A stretch of DNA of 64,000 bases, from assembly GCF_000003815.2 (NCBI RefSeq), contig NC_049985.1, forward strand, positions 10,005,726 to 10,069,725, written 5' to 3'. The first letter of the stretch is position 1. Each line of letters begins with the position of its first letter. A program made the position numbers and the translations under genes. The notes under the pieces are model-generated. The model ran no database searches. It worked only from the letters and a program-made list of their open reading frames with translations, and was not told the DNA's origin. This DNA is from Branchiostoma floridae. Lineage: Eukaryota > Chordata > Leptocardii > Amphioxiformes > Branchiostomatidae. Positions 41,753-55,047 of the stretch are shown here, piece by piece.

Positions 41753-44700
41753 TTAGCTTCCAGAGTTCCAGAAGCGAGACACGGCATCGGTTATTCGATT
41801 CTTGATGCTTTTTGGTTTGGACAGGTTGCCAGGAGAACTGTTTAACCTAGCATTGGGGGACCCTCGACTTAGAGGAGAATTTCGCATCCCGGGGGAATTG
41901 TGAAGGCTTCTATTGGGCGACCGATGCGGCAGGTTTTGACCATACCTGGAGAGGCGGTTTGCGTGGGACAGTCCCGTCGTTGACTCCGAGTCCGAGTTAT
42001 GCTCAACGTCGATTTCGTTATCAGAGTCCGAGTCGATCACGACTGTGGGATATTTCTTCGGCGTGGGCCCGGACTCGTTACTACCTGTCGGACTGGTGCT
42101 CCTACGCAAACTTACCTCCCCGTCAACATTGTCAAACTGGAGATGAGTGCCGCTCGTTTGGTTAAAGTGACCGTCCATCCTCTTCTTGGACAACTGGGTT
42201 GGAGAGGTACTGAGGGGGAGCCGTCGATACCCGTCCCGACCTCGGTCTCCGAACCTCATCGGGCGCTCCTGTCTATCCTTTAGAGGGGACTGGGATAATG
42301 GTGATTTTACCGGCTTCTGCTCAATTTTTGCCTTGTTTACTGCATTAGGGCTAGTTTTCTTGGGAATTCTGTATCCACTAAGGTTGCTTAGGCTTATTCT
42401 TGGTGCTGATTCCTTGTACGACTTTTTACCGTCCTCACTTCTGGAACTTTTGTAGTGGGAGGGCGATAGCGCATCTGACTTGGGGGAGTTACTTTCTTTC
42501 ACTTTGGGAGAAGTTCTGGGAGAGGTTCGTCTCTCCAGAGCGGGGGGTGATCTTTTCACTTCTCTTGCCGACGGGGAAAATCTAGAAGACTCCCTACTTG
42601 GAGGGGATGATCGTGTGTCGTTCTTGTATTTTGGAGACGACCTCCTTGATGGAGATCTTGAAGCTTTGATTGGAGGTGACCCTGACTTGCCTTTAACGTT
42701 GGGGGACGTTCTTCTCCCCTCTTGGTGCCCTGAGACGCTAGTAGGTGAGGAATGGTTTGGACTCCTGCCCTTCTTCGGAGTTGTGTCTATCGAAGCTATG
42801 TATTCATCTAGCTTCCTTTTCGTCACTTCGTGCTGCGGGAGAAAGCGCCCGTTTGCCCGGTCCCGCGATCTGTGTTTCGAGCTGTATTTGGCCTTCCCTT
42901 TGTCAGCACTGCCTCTTAACAGCTCCATCTGAATGCTCAGCCCGTTCCTCGGACTTTCAGAGTCTTTCTGTTCCTCCACTTGTGAATTTGAGGCTAGTTC
43001 CTCCTCCATGGGCTCTTCTGTGGAATGTTGTTCACTGATGATTTCTGGTTTGGGGTCGCGCAGCGGTAGCGTGCTTATGTCCAAGTCCTCCCACTCATCT
43101 TCCACTACTTTCAGTGTCTTGTAGAATACCTCCTCGGCGACCCGGCATTGCTGCCTCTTGAGCTTCTCCCGTTTGCCCACCATGTAGCACAGGTTTCGTA
43201 CCTGGGAAACAATAGAGGAAATACACTTTAACACTCCATTCTGGTAACCTACAACACTGGTACCGGTTAATTTAGACCTTATGAAGATTCACTTTCAGGG
43301 GGAAAATTAAGCTGTTCACCCTTCATTTGAGGACAGCATGTTTACTTATTGGCATTCCTCCCTCAAACATAGATACAAACCACATATCAAGATTCTTTGT
43401 TCACAACTACATGTTGATACAAGAGCTGGCATTTTGGGCAAGTACTATGAACAGAGGACCACGACTTAACATTCTGCAATAATGCAGCATGTCAGGTGAG
43501 TGAAAACAGATGAGTATCAAACTCCCAACTACTTGGAGAAAGAAAGGAGAACAGAAGGCCACGGCTTAACATCCTGCAAGCACTGCATCCCTTTCCAGTA
43601 GCGTGCAACATCTTAGATGAGCAATAACGAGATTTAACAAGAAAGGAGACCAAACTTAAGTACGTACCCTCTCCAGGTCCTGCCGGAGGTGCATGAACAT
43701 CTTGAGTCTGCGGTACAGACTGTCCTCCTCCGCCTGGCTCAGCAGGTCTGCCTCTTCTGTCTTGGGCATCACCAGAGGGCGGTTAAAGTTTGCCTGTAGG
43801 GGGAAAAGTGTTACAAATGTCAGTAAATGATGTGTACAAAAGGCATGGCTATCGTTAGATGGAATCAAGCTGTGGTACAAAACAAAGGCAAAGGCTCAAA
43901 GTCTCAAATACTCCAGACAAACTCAATCATTCAACATTCCACTATGATGACAATGAATAATTTACACAAGCATTCTCTTCAAGGCATTATCCAAGACAAA
44001 TACAGTGCCAAATCTCATAACCATCTGTCCAAGGTGTTCCTGTGAACATGCATAACCATATAATATAGTGATTGAGATGTTAAGACTCACCTTTCTCTTG
44101 AGTTTCCAGTACTCACACACCACGTCCACCACATCCTCAGGCTGTTCCAGGGATGTAGAGATCTCTCCTGGGGACACCAGGGTGTAGAACTCCTCCTCTA
44201 GTCTCTCCAACCTGAACACACACACACAAATTCAGTTAAAAATTTCAGGCTACTATCAAGGTGCTACTACAGATAGCAACCCTGCTTCAAGACCAGAACA
44301 TTAAGAGTGTGTATCTAAGATGTTGTTGCTTGCCTGACTTAAATGCTACAAGAAAGGACTGCAGCCCTTAATATAGGACATTCAACTGCAGTTCTCTGTC
44401 TATTGTACTGGAAAAATTAGTTAACTAAATGGATATACTGTACATCTGTCCTTGTCATCATAACAGGAAGATAGCTCTTCAGTCAGGTTGATTGGATCCA
44501 ACCACAACTAGAAGAAGACAACCTTATTTCAGGGAAAGGCAACATTCCAGACCAAGCTCAATGGCAACAGAATCCTTTACCTGTCAGCTCTTTCATTCCT
44601 TTTTTCCTCTTCTGTCTTCTTCTTGGGTGACAAAGTTGATGAGGGTCTCACAGTCGTCTCAGACGCCCCATCTGTGACTCCTTGTCTTTTCTTAGTGTGC

Positions 44701-47700
44701 TTCGGACAGTATGACTGTAGGGGAAAAACATCAGATTCAATAAAAGTTTACATTTTCAGCCTCTATTAGAACACTTGTAATAGAGAAAAGGTTGCCGCCC
44801 ATACTTGAGGATTGCAGCCCATACTCCAGTAGGGATATGCCTTAAGAATATCCAATGCAATGGCCAAACCAAACTTGCACATGCACTAGTTCTTAGCTAC
44901 AGCTTATGGTTAGTTAGTGTAAAGATGTAAAATGCATAGTTTAAAAAATAAAACAGCTCACCTTAAATTTCACCTCCTCATCTGGACCTTCTAGAACAGT
45001 CTTCATCTCCAGACCATTTTGGAATGCACAGGTGACGTGGAACGCTACCTTACAGGTGGTCACCTGGAAATTAAGGCAGGAAACTCATTGAAAATGTAAC
45101 ATGCTAAACATTACAGGTATCTTATTTCATATATTTACATAACTAAGACCAGCTCCGTCCCAGATTCATTTCACTGTTCCAACTCTAATCACATAACAAA
45201 AATCAAAAACGTACATTCATAACTTGTTTTGCTATCCTCTCCGCACATTGACTATTCACAAACACAGAACACCCAAAACTGACTAGTGACTCACCACACA
45301 CTGTATAGGAGCTCCGGTCCTCTCTCTACACAAGCAGCATATCAGGTCCCATCGGCTGGGCTGGGTGAGCAAAAACATACAGGTCAAACCTACAAAATTG
45401 CAAAATGTCAAAATTGTGAAGTAGTAAGATCCATTCCTATCCACGACACACACACAAGCATAGACACGAGCCTGCACACACACACACATGCACAAACATA
45501 CACACACATGCACAAACATACACACGCACACAAACGCACATTCATGCACAAACAAACATACTTACAGGTATCTGTGAGATCTTGCAGACTGGCTCCATCT
45601 TCTCAGGAACCCCTATGCTGACCTCTGGTACCCACAATGCACAGCTCACATGGCACCATTTTGTTCCACTCCTGCAGAAACCACAACAATCAATTACATC
45701 CAAACTCAAAGTAGACAAAAATACTTTTCATTCTTCTTGCCTCTACTCACTGAATTTTATCTTGTCTTACCTTTGCCACATACCTATTTCTATGAATACA
45801 ATTAGCACTTACAAATATTTGACTTAGTTTCTTACAGCAAAGCTAATTTTCCTGTACACGCCAGGTCACAGACCATGCAGTATTTCGTTACCTTGTGCTC
45901 TTCATGGCCCCTGCCTTCTTGGGACAGAGCAGACACGTGGGACTGATCCCCAGGGCACACGTTCTACACACCCAGCTGCCTTCTGGGATCTTCTGGATAC
46001 CATAGCAGGCCTAAAGTCAAAACATACAAGTTCAAATTACATCAACAATTCAAATACAACAAGGAATGGATTCACGTACTGGACTCTTCACATGATTTGG
46101 GTAGCCAAGAAAGTTGGAATCTCTTACAAGATTCTATAGTCAAATATCTTATGACAGAAATTACATCTAAACATGAGAAGTACATTTAGTTGTAAGTCCA
46201 ACTGTAGAGCTTTCCACGTGGTGGCCGACGTTTCCCAATTCTTTTGGACCAACAGCATCATTTTGGAGAAAATATGACGTGAGCAACGGGCACGTAAACA
46301 GCTTTACGAGGATGATGAGAGACACCTACCTGGTGTACACAGATGTTGCAGCTGTCACAAAACACCATCTCATTCCCCTCCTCACAATCAGGCTGAAAAT
46401 AAACAAATACAAACATGTCAACAACCTATAAATAGTCTAAGTGAAAATTTCCTTGCTGACAAAAGTCTGAGGTCATGCTTACATTGTCAAATACTGAAAT
46501 TTTGAAATGTTTGTGGATTTATTTTTCAAGCACGTGTGGTTTTCATGGTGATCACCATTTAAATATGTTCCAATGCATTACTATTGTACAGAATTGTTTC
46601 AAATGTGGACACCTCCTTTCCCTTTCTAGTAAGCTGGTCTATTACAAAGTGTAATTCAGACCAAGCCCAATGTTTAACATAGCTTACCGATCTGCAGACA
46701 TCACAGATGACATCCTCGTCATACTCAATCCCCAGACCCTCCTCTGTCTCTATAGTCAGCTGCTTGTTCTCATGGCACTTGTTCTCCAGCTCCTCTATAA
46801 TCCTCTCCATGGTGTACTCATCAATGACTGTATCACCTAAAATAAAATTGTGACAATGTCTCTTAATTAATAGCATAATTTCCAGAGCTTCTTCAAATTA
46901 GGGCAAACAGTCCCTTTGAAAACATGCTAGCATTCAGGAAAAAAGCACTATAATTTTCTTGTGTCAACATGGCGATGATTTTCATTTTTGTTTCTATAAA
47001 ATAATCCCTACTGGAGGTGTTGGTGGTAAGGATTAGATCCCATTCAATAGGCTTGTGTCTAGCGCAATTAAACGCTATAGGTATCAGTTTGAACATGCTT
47101 TTGTCATCATCAAAGATCAACCATTATTGGAAAGAGTGGTTCAGGTACAGATACATGTACAGGTTTGAGCCTGAACCTAAACCCATGTACCTGTACCTAA
47201 AATATATATTTGAATCTAATATCTTCCAACATGTCTTCTATGTCATTCCAAGTATTGATTTGAATGTTAAATCCCATACTTATCTTAACCTTTCTGAACC
47301 AGGACCCCATAAAAATAACTTGGTATTAAGTATTTCATAGTAATACAAACATGTATCACTCTCTTAGGGCCTTCAAAACAACATTGTTATGCCTATGGAC
47401 ACTTATTATGTTACTTACCCGCAACCTCTCTCTCAGTGTTGACCACGGTGAGCCAGTGCAGGTCAGTATCGTCTAGATCATATCTACATGTGTTGTCAGC
47501 CAGCTGTAGGGTCACACTCCCCTCACTGTCCTTCTCTGGAGCAGACAACTTTAACAACTTTCGCGGCCTGCAAAAACATGGTGTACGACAAATGTCAGAT
47601 TGAACATGCCTTCAAATAGATGGTCCTTGGAGTTCCGAAGGATATAGCTGAAGGGCCCAAACTAATGTTACTTCTTCCGGAGCACAAGAACTATCTACCA

Positions 47701-49801
47701 CAAACTGACCAAAGCATGCCTAGAATACAAGACAGAGAAAATGCAAGTTCTCTTGTGGTACAGTATCTGGCAATGCCATCTGGAGGTCAAAAATCCAATA
47801 ATTTCTCTGATAGAACAACTGTCAAGACCAAATTCTAGTTCCAAATTTCGTCAAAATGCTGAAAGATGCATAACTTGAGTAATACTGTTCCACATAGGAT
47901 AACATAGGACCTGCACCATAACTTACATTTTAAAGCAGCCCTGCTTCTCCCGTGGAACGATCTCCTTCATGGTAGGGTGCGGGAACATGTCCGGGTTGAC
48001 CGGTACCTGCACGCCGCGCTCCCACTCCTGCTTCCACGTGTCCGTCATCACCAGAAACTCCTCGGGCTGGAGCTGCTGCGAATCCGGCAGCTTCATCGCC
48101 GAGATCAGGTCCTTACGGAACATCTCCGCAGGCTTGTTGGAGTGTATGCTGCGCTCTGACGGCGAGCCAAACTTAGAGAACTGGGAATCTGAGGGAATCA
48201 TAACAACAAAGTCTTTAAAGATAACTGTTGGAGGTTGAAGCAGAGCAGGGATTTGAGAGACAGTCTTGTTAAAGACTGTGAAGGCCAGGCCTCAAAGTTA
48301 AATTTTTCCTCTCATGTCTGAGGTGTCTAAAATTCAACTGTCCCAAAGTAAGCACATGGACTGTTTGAAGCTGTTTTTGTATCACAATATGGTCTGTATC
48401 ATACATTATAAGGTGGTATCATACAGCCACACTGCAATGTAGATACGAATAGATGGTAAAAACTTTAATCGCAATCTTTTTTGTTACAGACTTGGTGAAG
48501 TGGTGAGACTTGTTGCAAAAACATAAAACGTTTTGTGGAAGTGCAAAAGGAGAGAAATTTGTATTTGTACTGTTGTCCCAGAAGAGTTCCAAAGTGAACA
48601 GTAAATTTTACCATCATTTGAAAGTTGTGACAATGTTAACCTGGAGCCCTGGCAGACAGAGAAAGGAGAGGCGCGGTACCTGAGATAGGGTCTTGTTCAC
48701 AATCGTTGGTGGATAGAGGAAGGGAGCAGACGCTCCCCGAGGCTTGGGAGGTGCTGCTACTGGGGCCCTGCAGGCTGTCTGGAAAGACAGCTGAGTCGGT
48801 ACAACATAGGGGGTTACCAGGGGGTAGGGACATGGTGCACTTCCAGCTCATTAATGTCAGCTTAGTCACACATAACAATCACAAAACACTAAGCAGTGAA
48901 GAATATAGAAATGCTACCTGGACTGAAGTAGCCTTCCTTGAATAGTCTAAAATGTATTAAAGACACTGTACAACCTGAACTTTCCCTATTTTTATTTTCT
49001 AAAAGGACAATAGTGCTAAATGGTAATGTCAAACTGGATACCACATACTGAAATTAGAAATGGACTGCCCAATTTTATGAGTAACATGGCTAATTCAATA
49101 ACTTGTTAAGTGGATTCAGTGAAAGTTTAATATAGAACATTTCTATATTCAGTTCCAGGAAAAGTCAGTGTCAGATATTGAATGGATAAACCTATCCGTG
49201 CCAAGGTTGAGCAAATATAGACCAACCTTCTGACCAGCACCAATTGATACATGGGACCCTTGTGGCAGGAAGCCAGCTAGGGTAATACCACTCTCTAAAA
49301 CAGTCTCAAGTAAAATACTATTTAATTCTATTTTCTAAGCAATATGTGATTCATATTAATGACCTTGTATTCTTTCAACTTGCTTATAATTTTTCAGGAA
49401 TCTCAAATTCTTTTTGCAAACTGCAAGCGATATTTTGAGCCTTAAGAAATAAACACAAATAAGACTTTGTACACAATCACAGATTGTGTCTCACTGATAG
49501 CTAAAATTTTCATCATGATATTACAAAAGTCAGTTCCCCCAATTACAGGTAGTAAAATAGGATGTGAAAGATAATAGATACTCAACTGGATAGATTTTGG
49601 CACAACCAGTAACCGCTATCTTATTTATTACCTGTATGTATAAACTGCATTGAGTAAAATACCAGTAAGACACTTGGGATTACATGAAAGAAAGAATAAA
49701 TGATGCTGAAAAAGAGTACACTACATACCTCTAGACACTTCATCGTCAGTATCGCTGCCATCACTACGACTTCTACGTCGCTTTGGCGCCCTCCGCTCCA
49801 T
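41753..49801 (-). CDS. JADE: JADE family PHD-finger protein (HBO1 complex scaffold), complete
   Basis: Fourteen exons: 49801-49729, 48778-48680, 48188-47927, 47567-47419, 46836-46688, 46392-46330, 46010-45892, 45671-45566, 45360-45295, 45063-44962, 44714-44581, 44211-44091, 43793-43668 and 43201-41753. They join in frame to 3018 nt, 1005 residues. The N-terminus is a basic/acidic [16 protein letters not shown] segment. Then comes the JADE block [17 protein letters not shown] and [10 protein letters not shown], then [12 protein letters not shown] (EPL-like). PHD1 is CDVC...[16 protein letters not shown] (about residues 238-284). The extended PHD2 runs from [20 protein letters not shown] to YCPKH (about 288-400). 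The RPLVMPK...[15 protein letters not shown] segment is conserved in JADE/BRPF. The last exon (482 codons) is a long Ser/Pro/Arg-rich tail with GYRIPKK, as in human JADE. JADE proteins scaffold ING, MEAF6 and HBO1 (KAT7) and read histone H3. Which paralogue is meant cannot be said: amphioxus probably has one. Confidence 0.95.
45447..45546. repeat. (CA)-rich tract in JADE intron
   Basis: Interrupted cacacacatgcacaaacata repeats between two JADE exons. Confidence 0.9.
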
Positions 49802-51800
49802 GACTAAAAAAAAACACCAGACACATCAGCAAATCAATAGGCATAAATACAACAAGGATACAGTACTAGGCTACTAGCACATCAATCCAAGACTGCTAAC
49901 AGGATATCACAATCAGACACATGTGAGCAGAACAGACAAGCTAGATTTCCAGGAACCAATTCAGATTTGATACCATACTCACCAATCATACTAAATAATA
50001 ATAATACTTAAGTGCTAAACGTTCTATTCCTAAACTCTATTCACCTAAACAAAACACAAAGCTTGTTGACAAACCAAAATACCATACCTCTAAAAGGAAT
50101 AAACTTTCAAATGAGTGCACTATCATAACATGAATACGGATAAGTGCACACATTGCAGTTCTTTTGTTCACACCAATCTGCTCATTTGCATGACAGTAAC
50201 GTTTGGAAGTGTACAGAGCTGCAGTGCTTAATGGACTGGTGGTTCATTTCTAGGTCATGTTACCAGGAAAAATACTATCGCATGTCTGTAATCTCCAAGC
50301 AGACAGGATAAAAGATCATAACATTTTATACAATCACCAAATATGGGGCAGCTAGAAAACATGACTTTCCATCCAACCATCTGCATGGAGATTACATCAT
50401 CATTGAATTTATATGCTATAAGACTCTGAATTCATTGTTATTCTTTACCCCAGAAGTTTCAGGTAAATTTGCATGTGTATTGGAAGCCCCACAAGGTATG
50501 TGTATTTGTAGGGCAAATCTAATAGGTGAATCTTTGAGGGTCCATTTCCTGCTTAAGTTCATGACACATAAATCTGTACCAACATAATTACCTGGACTGT
50601 TACATAAATTAAGGGCCAATTGGTGAGTAAAGGAAGACAGACATCTCTTGTAATTAGATTGGACTAAATGAATGCAAAACAGGAATGTTTTTAGATACGA
50701 GGTACTGTATATGTTTTCAATTGTTTTTAGAGTTATGAAAAACAGATGTTCATGACAATTAGCTGTCTGTGATTGTGAAGAAGCAGTTTGTAGTTAGACG
50801 ATAATGACCTGAAAAATTGTGATGCAAGCTTATTTTACAAATCAAAAATTTTCAACTCTCTTTTTAATCCTAGGTGTAATAGTCTGTATCTTTACGTCAT
50901 GAGGTGAGAGAAGGTATTTCCCACCCCCGCCTCCAGCTAATTTGGTACCGCCCACTATTGTATTCCACACATGACCCCATTGACCCGAAACTTTACATGC
51001 GGTGGGGCCAATCTTCAAACCACCCGCCACTCGACACACCCTCAAAAATACCTTTCTAACGTCAACTAATCTTTTCATAGTATTTTTGGTACTCTAAGGA
51101 GTTGGAATAAATTGATCTAGATTATGAGTACGAAGGATAGGACGCGGGAAGAACTATTTCTTGTCGTGATGCCTGAGCGTTGCGTACTTGGCGCGAATCC
51201 AAGCAGCGTTACTTGAGAGGGCTTCACGAAAACTGATACAAAGGGAGAAAATTTGACAACGTGCTAGCAGGCTCGATCAGCCCGGTAGCATGACTATAAC
51301 GGTCGGGGCTTCATGTATTGTGCCTTGGTTTGTAATATAATACAAATATAATCATGACATACGTTTGACCGATATTTTCCATCCATATTGAAAGATCTGT
51401 GATGAAGAATTTTCAAATTATGATCGGTAGCATTTGGGCTTCACGAGGATGACACGTTATACATACCTGTTAGTAGGGTTTGAAATCTCAGCTATAACGG
51501 CCAGGCAGCCGTCGATCCTCACCAAAACAGCAGGCGCTGCAGGAATGGCGGGTTTCCCTCAGATAATGAGGGGAAATGTTGCACTTTGTCCGTCCGCGCC
51601 AAACCCGCCTTCCCCGAAAAAATGGCTCCAAAAACACAACCTAATTAGATATTCAAACGCAAATTTTCTACCAATCTGCGACGTGTTACGTCAAAAATCC
51701 AAATCGGTAGCCTTGCTCGACATCTTAGAACTACGAAGGAATACAAACTGTCGTCAGGAGTCCTTTAAATCCTGAGGAAATCAACGATTTCGGTCGGTGC
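49802..51800. other. JADE upstream region
   Basis: No coding exon is seen. JADE probably has one or more untranslated exons here. The part from about 51100 to 51620 has more CpG than its surroundings. Open frames at 50842-51078 and 51434-51775 are not supported. Confidence 0.45.
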
Positions 51801-51839
51801 AAAAATTTGAACCAAGAATGAAGTGGTTCAGTCGCCATG

Positions 51840-52020
51840 ATGATGACGTCACTGGCAGGCCTGGGCCATCACGTGACCAATGAACGAGATTTCACGTGAA
51901 ATGACGAGAACTTTATCGAAACTTGTGGGTGAAAAGGCAAAAATTTCATCTTTCTTTCTGGTATTTGTTCCAGTTTATAGTTTACAGCAGAGGAACAGCA
52001 AGTGGCCATATCGATAGAAG
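51840..52020 (+). promoter_or_regulatory. PSMG3 promoter cluster: CRE, CCAAT, two E-boxes, DRE-like
   Basis: Within 60 bp lie a perfect CRE (tgacgtca, 51844-51851), CACGTG E-boxes at 51870-51875 and 51893-51898, and a CCAAT box at 51877-51881. A tatcgata (DRE-like) palindrome is at 52009-52016, just before the putative splice donor at 52029. The cluster lies between the divergent JADE and PSMG3 genes and may serve both. Confidence 0.6.
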
Positions 52021-52773
52021 AGCGAGCGGTAAGTTCAAGGTCTATTGTATATGTCTTTCAAGTTCGTACAGTCCGTGTATACAGCTCTCTCATATGAAAC
52101 AACTCGTGCAAGTTTATTAATTATTTGATAACATGTGCATATCTGGCGGTTTGCTTGACCATGCGAATTATTGATTGAGTCATAGGCATATAGGATAAGA
52201 GGCAAAAAATTATGTAAGATAACTCCTAATAAAAGACAAATATTAAGTGCGTGTTATTAGAGGTCATTGTGGCCTTTCAAATTCCAGATGGCAGGTATAA
52301 AGCGAATATAATTTTGAATCCTTTGTTGCCACTCTTTCTGTAAACGTTATTACAGCATTTTTAAAACATTTCAATCTTTACTCACAACTCAGACTGCTTA
52401 CCTCCCCATCCTAACAAACAGGAGCTTTGGAGCAGATTCATAGGCATGCAGTGATGGCAGATTATGTTACTTCCACCTGCATCATCATCATCATCCTTGC
52501 TATTATCAAATCTCACTCAAACCAAGCGTTGTTTACCAAGTGTCAGGGAGTCTGTTACTTTCATTCTATTCTGCAATAGTTGGAAGTTAGATCTCAGGGT
52601 CAACAAGTCATTAAGCATCGTACTAAAGAAGTAGTCACTGTTGAACTTGAAGTAATGAACATCTAGGCCCATAACAATGATCTTGTAGTTCTGGCCATTG
52701 CTTAGTTTCTGTATCTTCACAAAGTTGTTTTGTACAAGCATAATCTGGATATTCTTTCTGTCCTTTATTCCAG

Positions 52774-53139
52774 ATGGCAGGAGGAACACCAAGAACCAAG
52801 CAGGGAGCTGCTGTTGTCAATGGTGTCCACACGGATGTAGTTTGTACCGGTTTTGGTGACTCCATCTTCGTGGTTGTGACGCAGTACCAGAAACTTGGAA
52901 CGTTAGTCCAGGTGGTGCCAGGTGTCTCCGCGGACGGCACATCGGCGCCGACTTACACGACACGAGTGCTTCTTGGAAAAGATGAACCAATGACACACGT
53001 GTTTGCAAGGAGCCTAGGAGAGAAGATCTGTCCGAACAATGATTACAAGCCTTTCACATTAGCTGTCGCACTGAAGGATTGGTCGCCACAGGTTTTACAT
53101 GCAGCAGAAGAACTTGTACTCCAGAACAAAGTATGGTAG
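52774..53139 (+). CDS. PSMG3: Proteasome assembly chaperone 3 (PAC3)
   Basis: A single coding exon of 121 codons, against 122 in human PSMG3. The ATG follows a splice acceptor (tttattccag) directly. The 5' untranslated exon probably ends at 52029 with donor gtaagt, which is why the start is set here. Family signatures are visible: VVCTGFGDSIFVVVTQYQKL, GTLVQVVPG, TRVLLGKDEPMTHVFARSL and the C-terminal KVW (human QVW). PAC3 pairs with PAC4 and guides early alpha-ring assembly of the 20S proteasome in the cytosol. The 5' leader lies close to a CRE/E-box cluster. The 3' UTR end is not identified. Confidence 0.93.
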   Translation: MAGGTPRTKQGAAVVNGVHTDVVCTGFGDSIFVVVTQYQKLGTLVQVVPGVSADGTSAPTYTTRVLLGKDEPMTHVFARSLGEKICPNNDYKPFTLAVALKDWSPQVLHAAEELVLQNKVW

Positions 53140-54115
53140 CAGACGGGGGATGCGAAACATTGGTGAACTAATCCCCACGAGTCATCACATTAGCTGGATT
53201 TTACTGCCCCATAAACAGTTTCAGAGATTTTTACCTTTTTACCTGCACTACTACCCCATAAGTAGCCTCATGCAATGAGTGCAGTTACACATCTTTGTCT
53301 GTCACAAGATGTTGTATTGGTAACCATACAGCACTTTGTAATGCATTAGGTACAATGTTTTGTAACATTACTGAGCTAAAACTATTCCAACACTAACAGT
53401 TTTTTTTAGCTTTGTTCTATGTTGACTACCAACACAGATGAATGGCTGGATAGTTTGTATTGCTGAGCCTGCATAGCTGGTCTCTTGTGTGACACACCAG
53501 CATAATACAGTAGCTTGTTACTTTAAACATCTTCTTACCCTCACTCACACACAGATAGCATTTTATTGATGCAATGACATATGTTAGGCATGCAATTTTT
53601 CGAATCAATTAATGTACTTCAAACTAAATTCATAGAACCCTGTGTACACAATTACTTCCTCTGCTATGCTCATAGTTTGCTATTATGTACAGGGAGCTCC
53701 TTGTTATATTTCAAGGATTTTAAAAATAAGGATTTGGAGTAGCTGCTACTGAGCACTGACTCAGGTATTAAACCTCAATAATACAACAACAGTAGTGCCA
53801 GCAGCTACAAGACTGGGGTTCTGATCCACTTAATACACCAGGGTAAACCCCTACTCCTATTGATACCAGTAATGTGTTCTCTAGGTATGGCTCTCCATAT
53901 TGTTAGGAGTTGCATAGAAGACTAGCCAGGATCGAGCCCCTTCCATTGCATTGTGATTCACAAGGAGGATAGCTGTCATTGGGCAATACTACAGGCAGCT
54001 TTACTGCACTTGGTACAAGTACAGTACAGTATAGTACAGTACATCAAATGCAGTTAAGAACTGAAAGATGAAGATAACACAATGATGCCAGGAGAAATAT
54101 GTCATACAAAAACAT
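53140..54115. other. PSMG3 3' flank
   Basis: No gene is supported. It holds the PSMG3 3' UTR in its first part. AATAAA on the plus strand was found only at about 54802, too far to assign with confidence. Confidence 0.4.
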
Positions 54116-54121
54116 TTTATT
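54116..54121 (-). terminator. Candidate polyadenylation signal of the EGF/CCP mosaic gene
   Basis: TTTATT on the plus strand (AATAAA on the minus strand), about 930 bp past the stop codon at 55048. Motif and direction fit; not otherwise supported. Confidence 0.3.
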
Positions 54122-55047
54122 GCTGTTGTCTGAAAGACAATTTTCAGGTGTAACAGTAGAAAAGGATCATCTGTAATATTTCATACGTTCTCTTGGTACA
54201 CAGAAAATGCTTAAGGCATTAAACATTCAAAGTTGCACTATGTTGTCTTTTTGTTCAAACTGGAATGGAATAGTTTGGCTAATTTTTGTACATCTCTTAT
54301 TCCAGCACTGCTGGGATAAATGCTCTTGAGGGTCAAAGTAGCTGCATCCTGTGACGTAATAGCCTAGTATCCATTCCTATTTTAGTCATGTGTGTTGTCT
54401 AGCCAGTACCTGACACAAATGGTGCTGGAAGTAATCATCTGAGATAGATATAGGGATGAATACCAGGCTGATGACTTAATCAAATAATGTATGATGCTGT
54501 TCTTTAGGATAACCCAAGTCTAAACAATGTCTTAATAGCACAATTACTCCTTTTTCAGCTCGACAAAAGAAAACTTGAAGACACAACATGTAGTCTGTAT
54601 AAAAGCAGCCAAGTTAAAAGTACATAAATATGACACTAGGGAAGCCGTTCTAATTATAAGATCAAGTTTGATTGATTAGATATTTGATGACATGAACGGA
54701 TTCAAACCTAGATATATATAACTAGACAATGCAGTGTACTACATAGCTGATAAACTTACTGACAAGTCAGATATGGCAAATGTACAGGTTTGTTTGGATT
54801 CAATAAAAAAAACTGTAAAGTAGAACTCATAGATCATCAAAAAAGAACCTTACCAATGTATTATTCATATTCTACTCTACTAAATCACCTTACGTGCAAG
54901 TAGACATTATCTCTCTACCTTACTTATACTTTCTGTCACTGAAAAATCTAGATATTTATAGCAGAAATACAGTTGACAAACGATGCATAACTGAGCAAAG
55001 ATATGTGTCAAGTTTCTCTCTATCTTCTGTAGTGCCATCTGAAACCG

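Noticed and set aside
42480-42932. 150-codon plus-strand frame
   Set aside because: Shadow of the long JADE last exon on the other strand.
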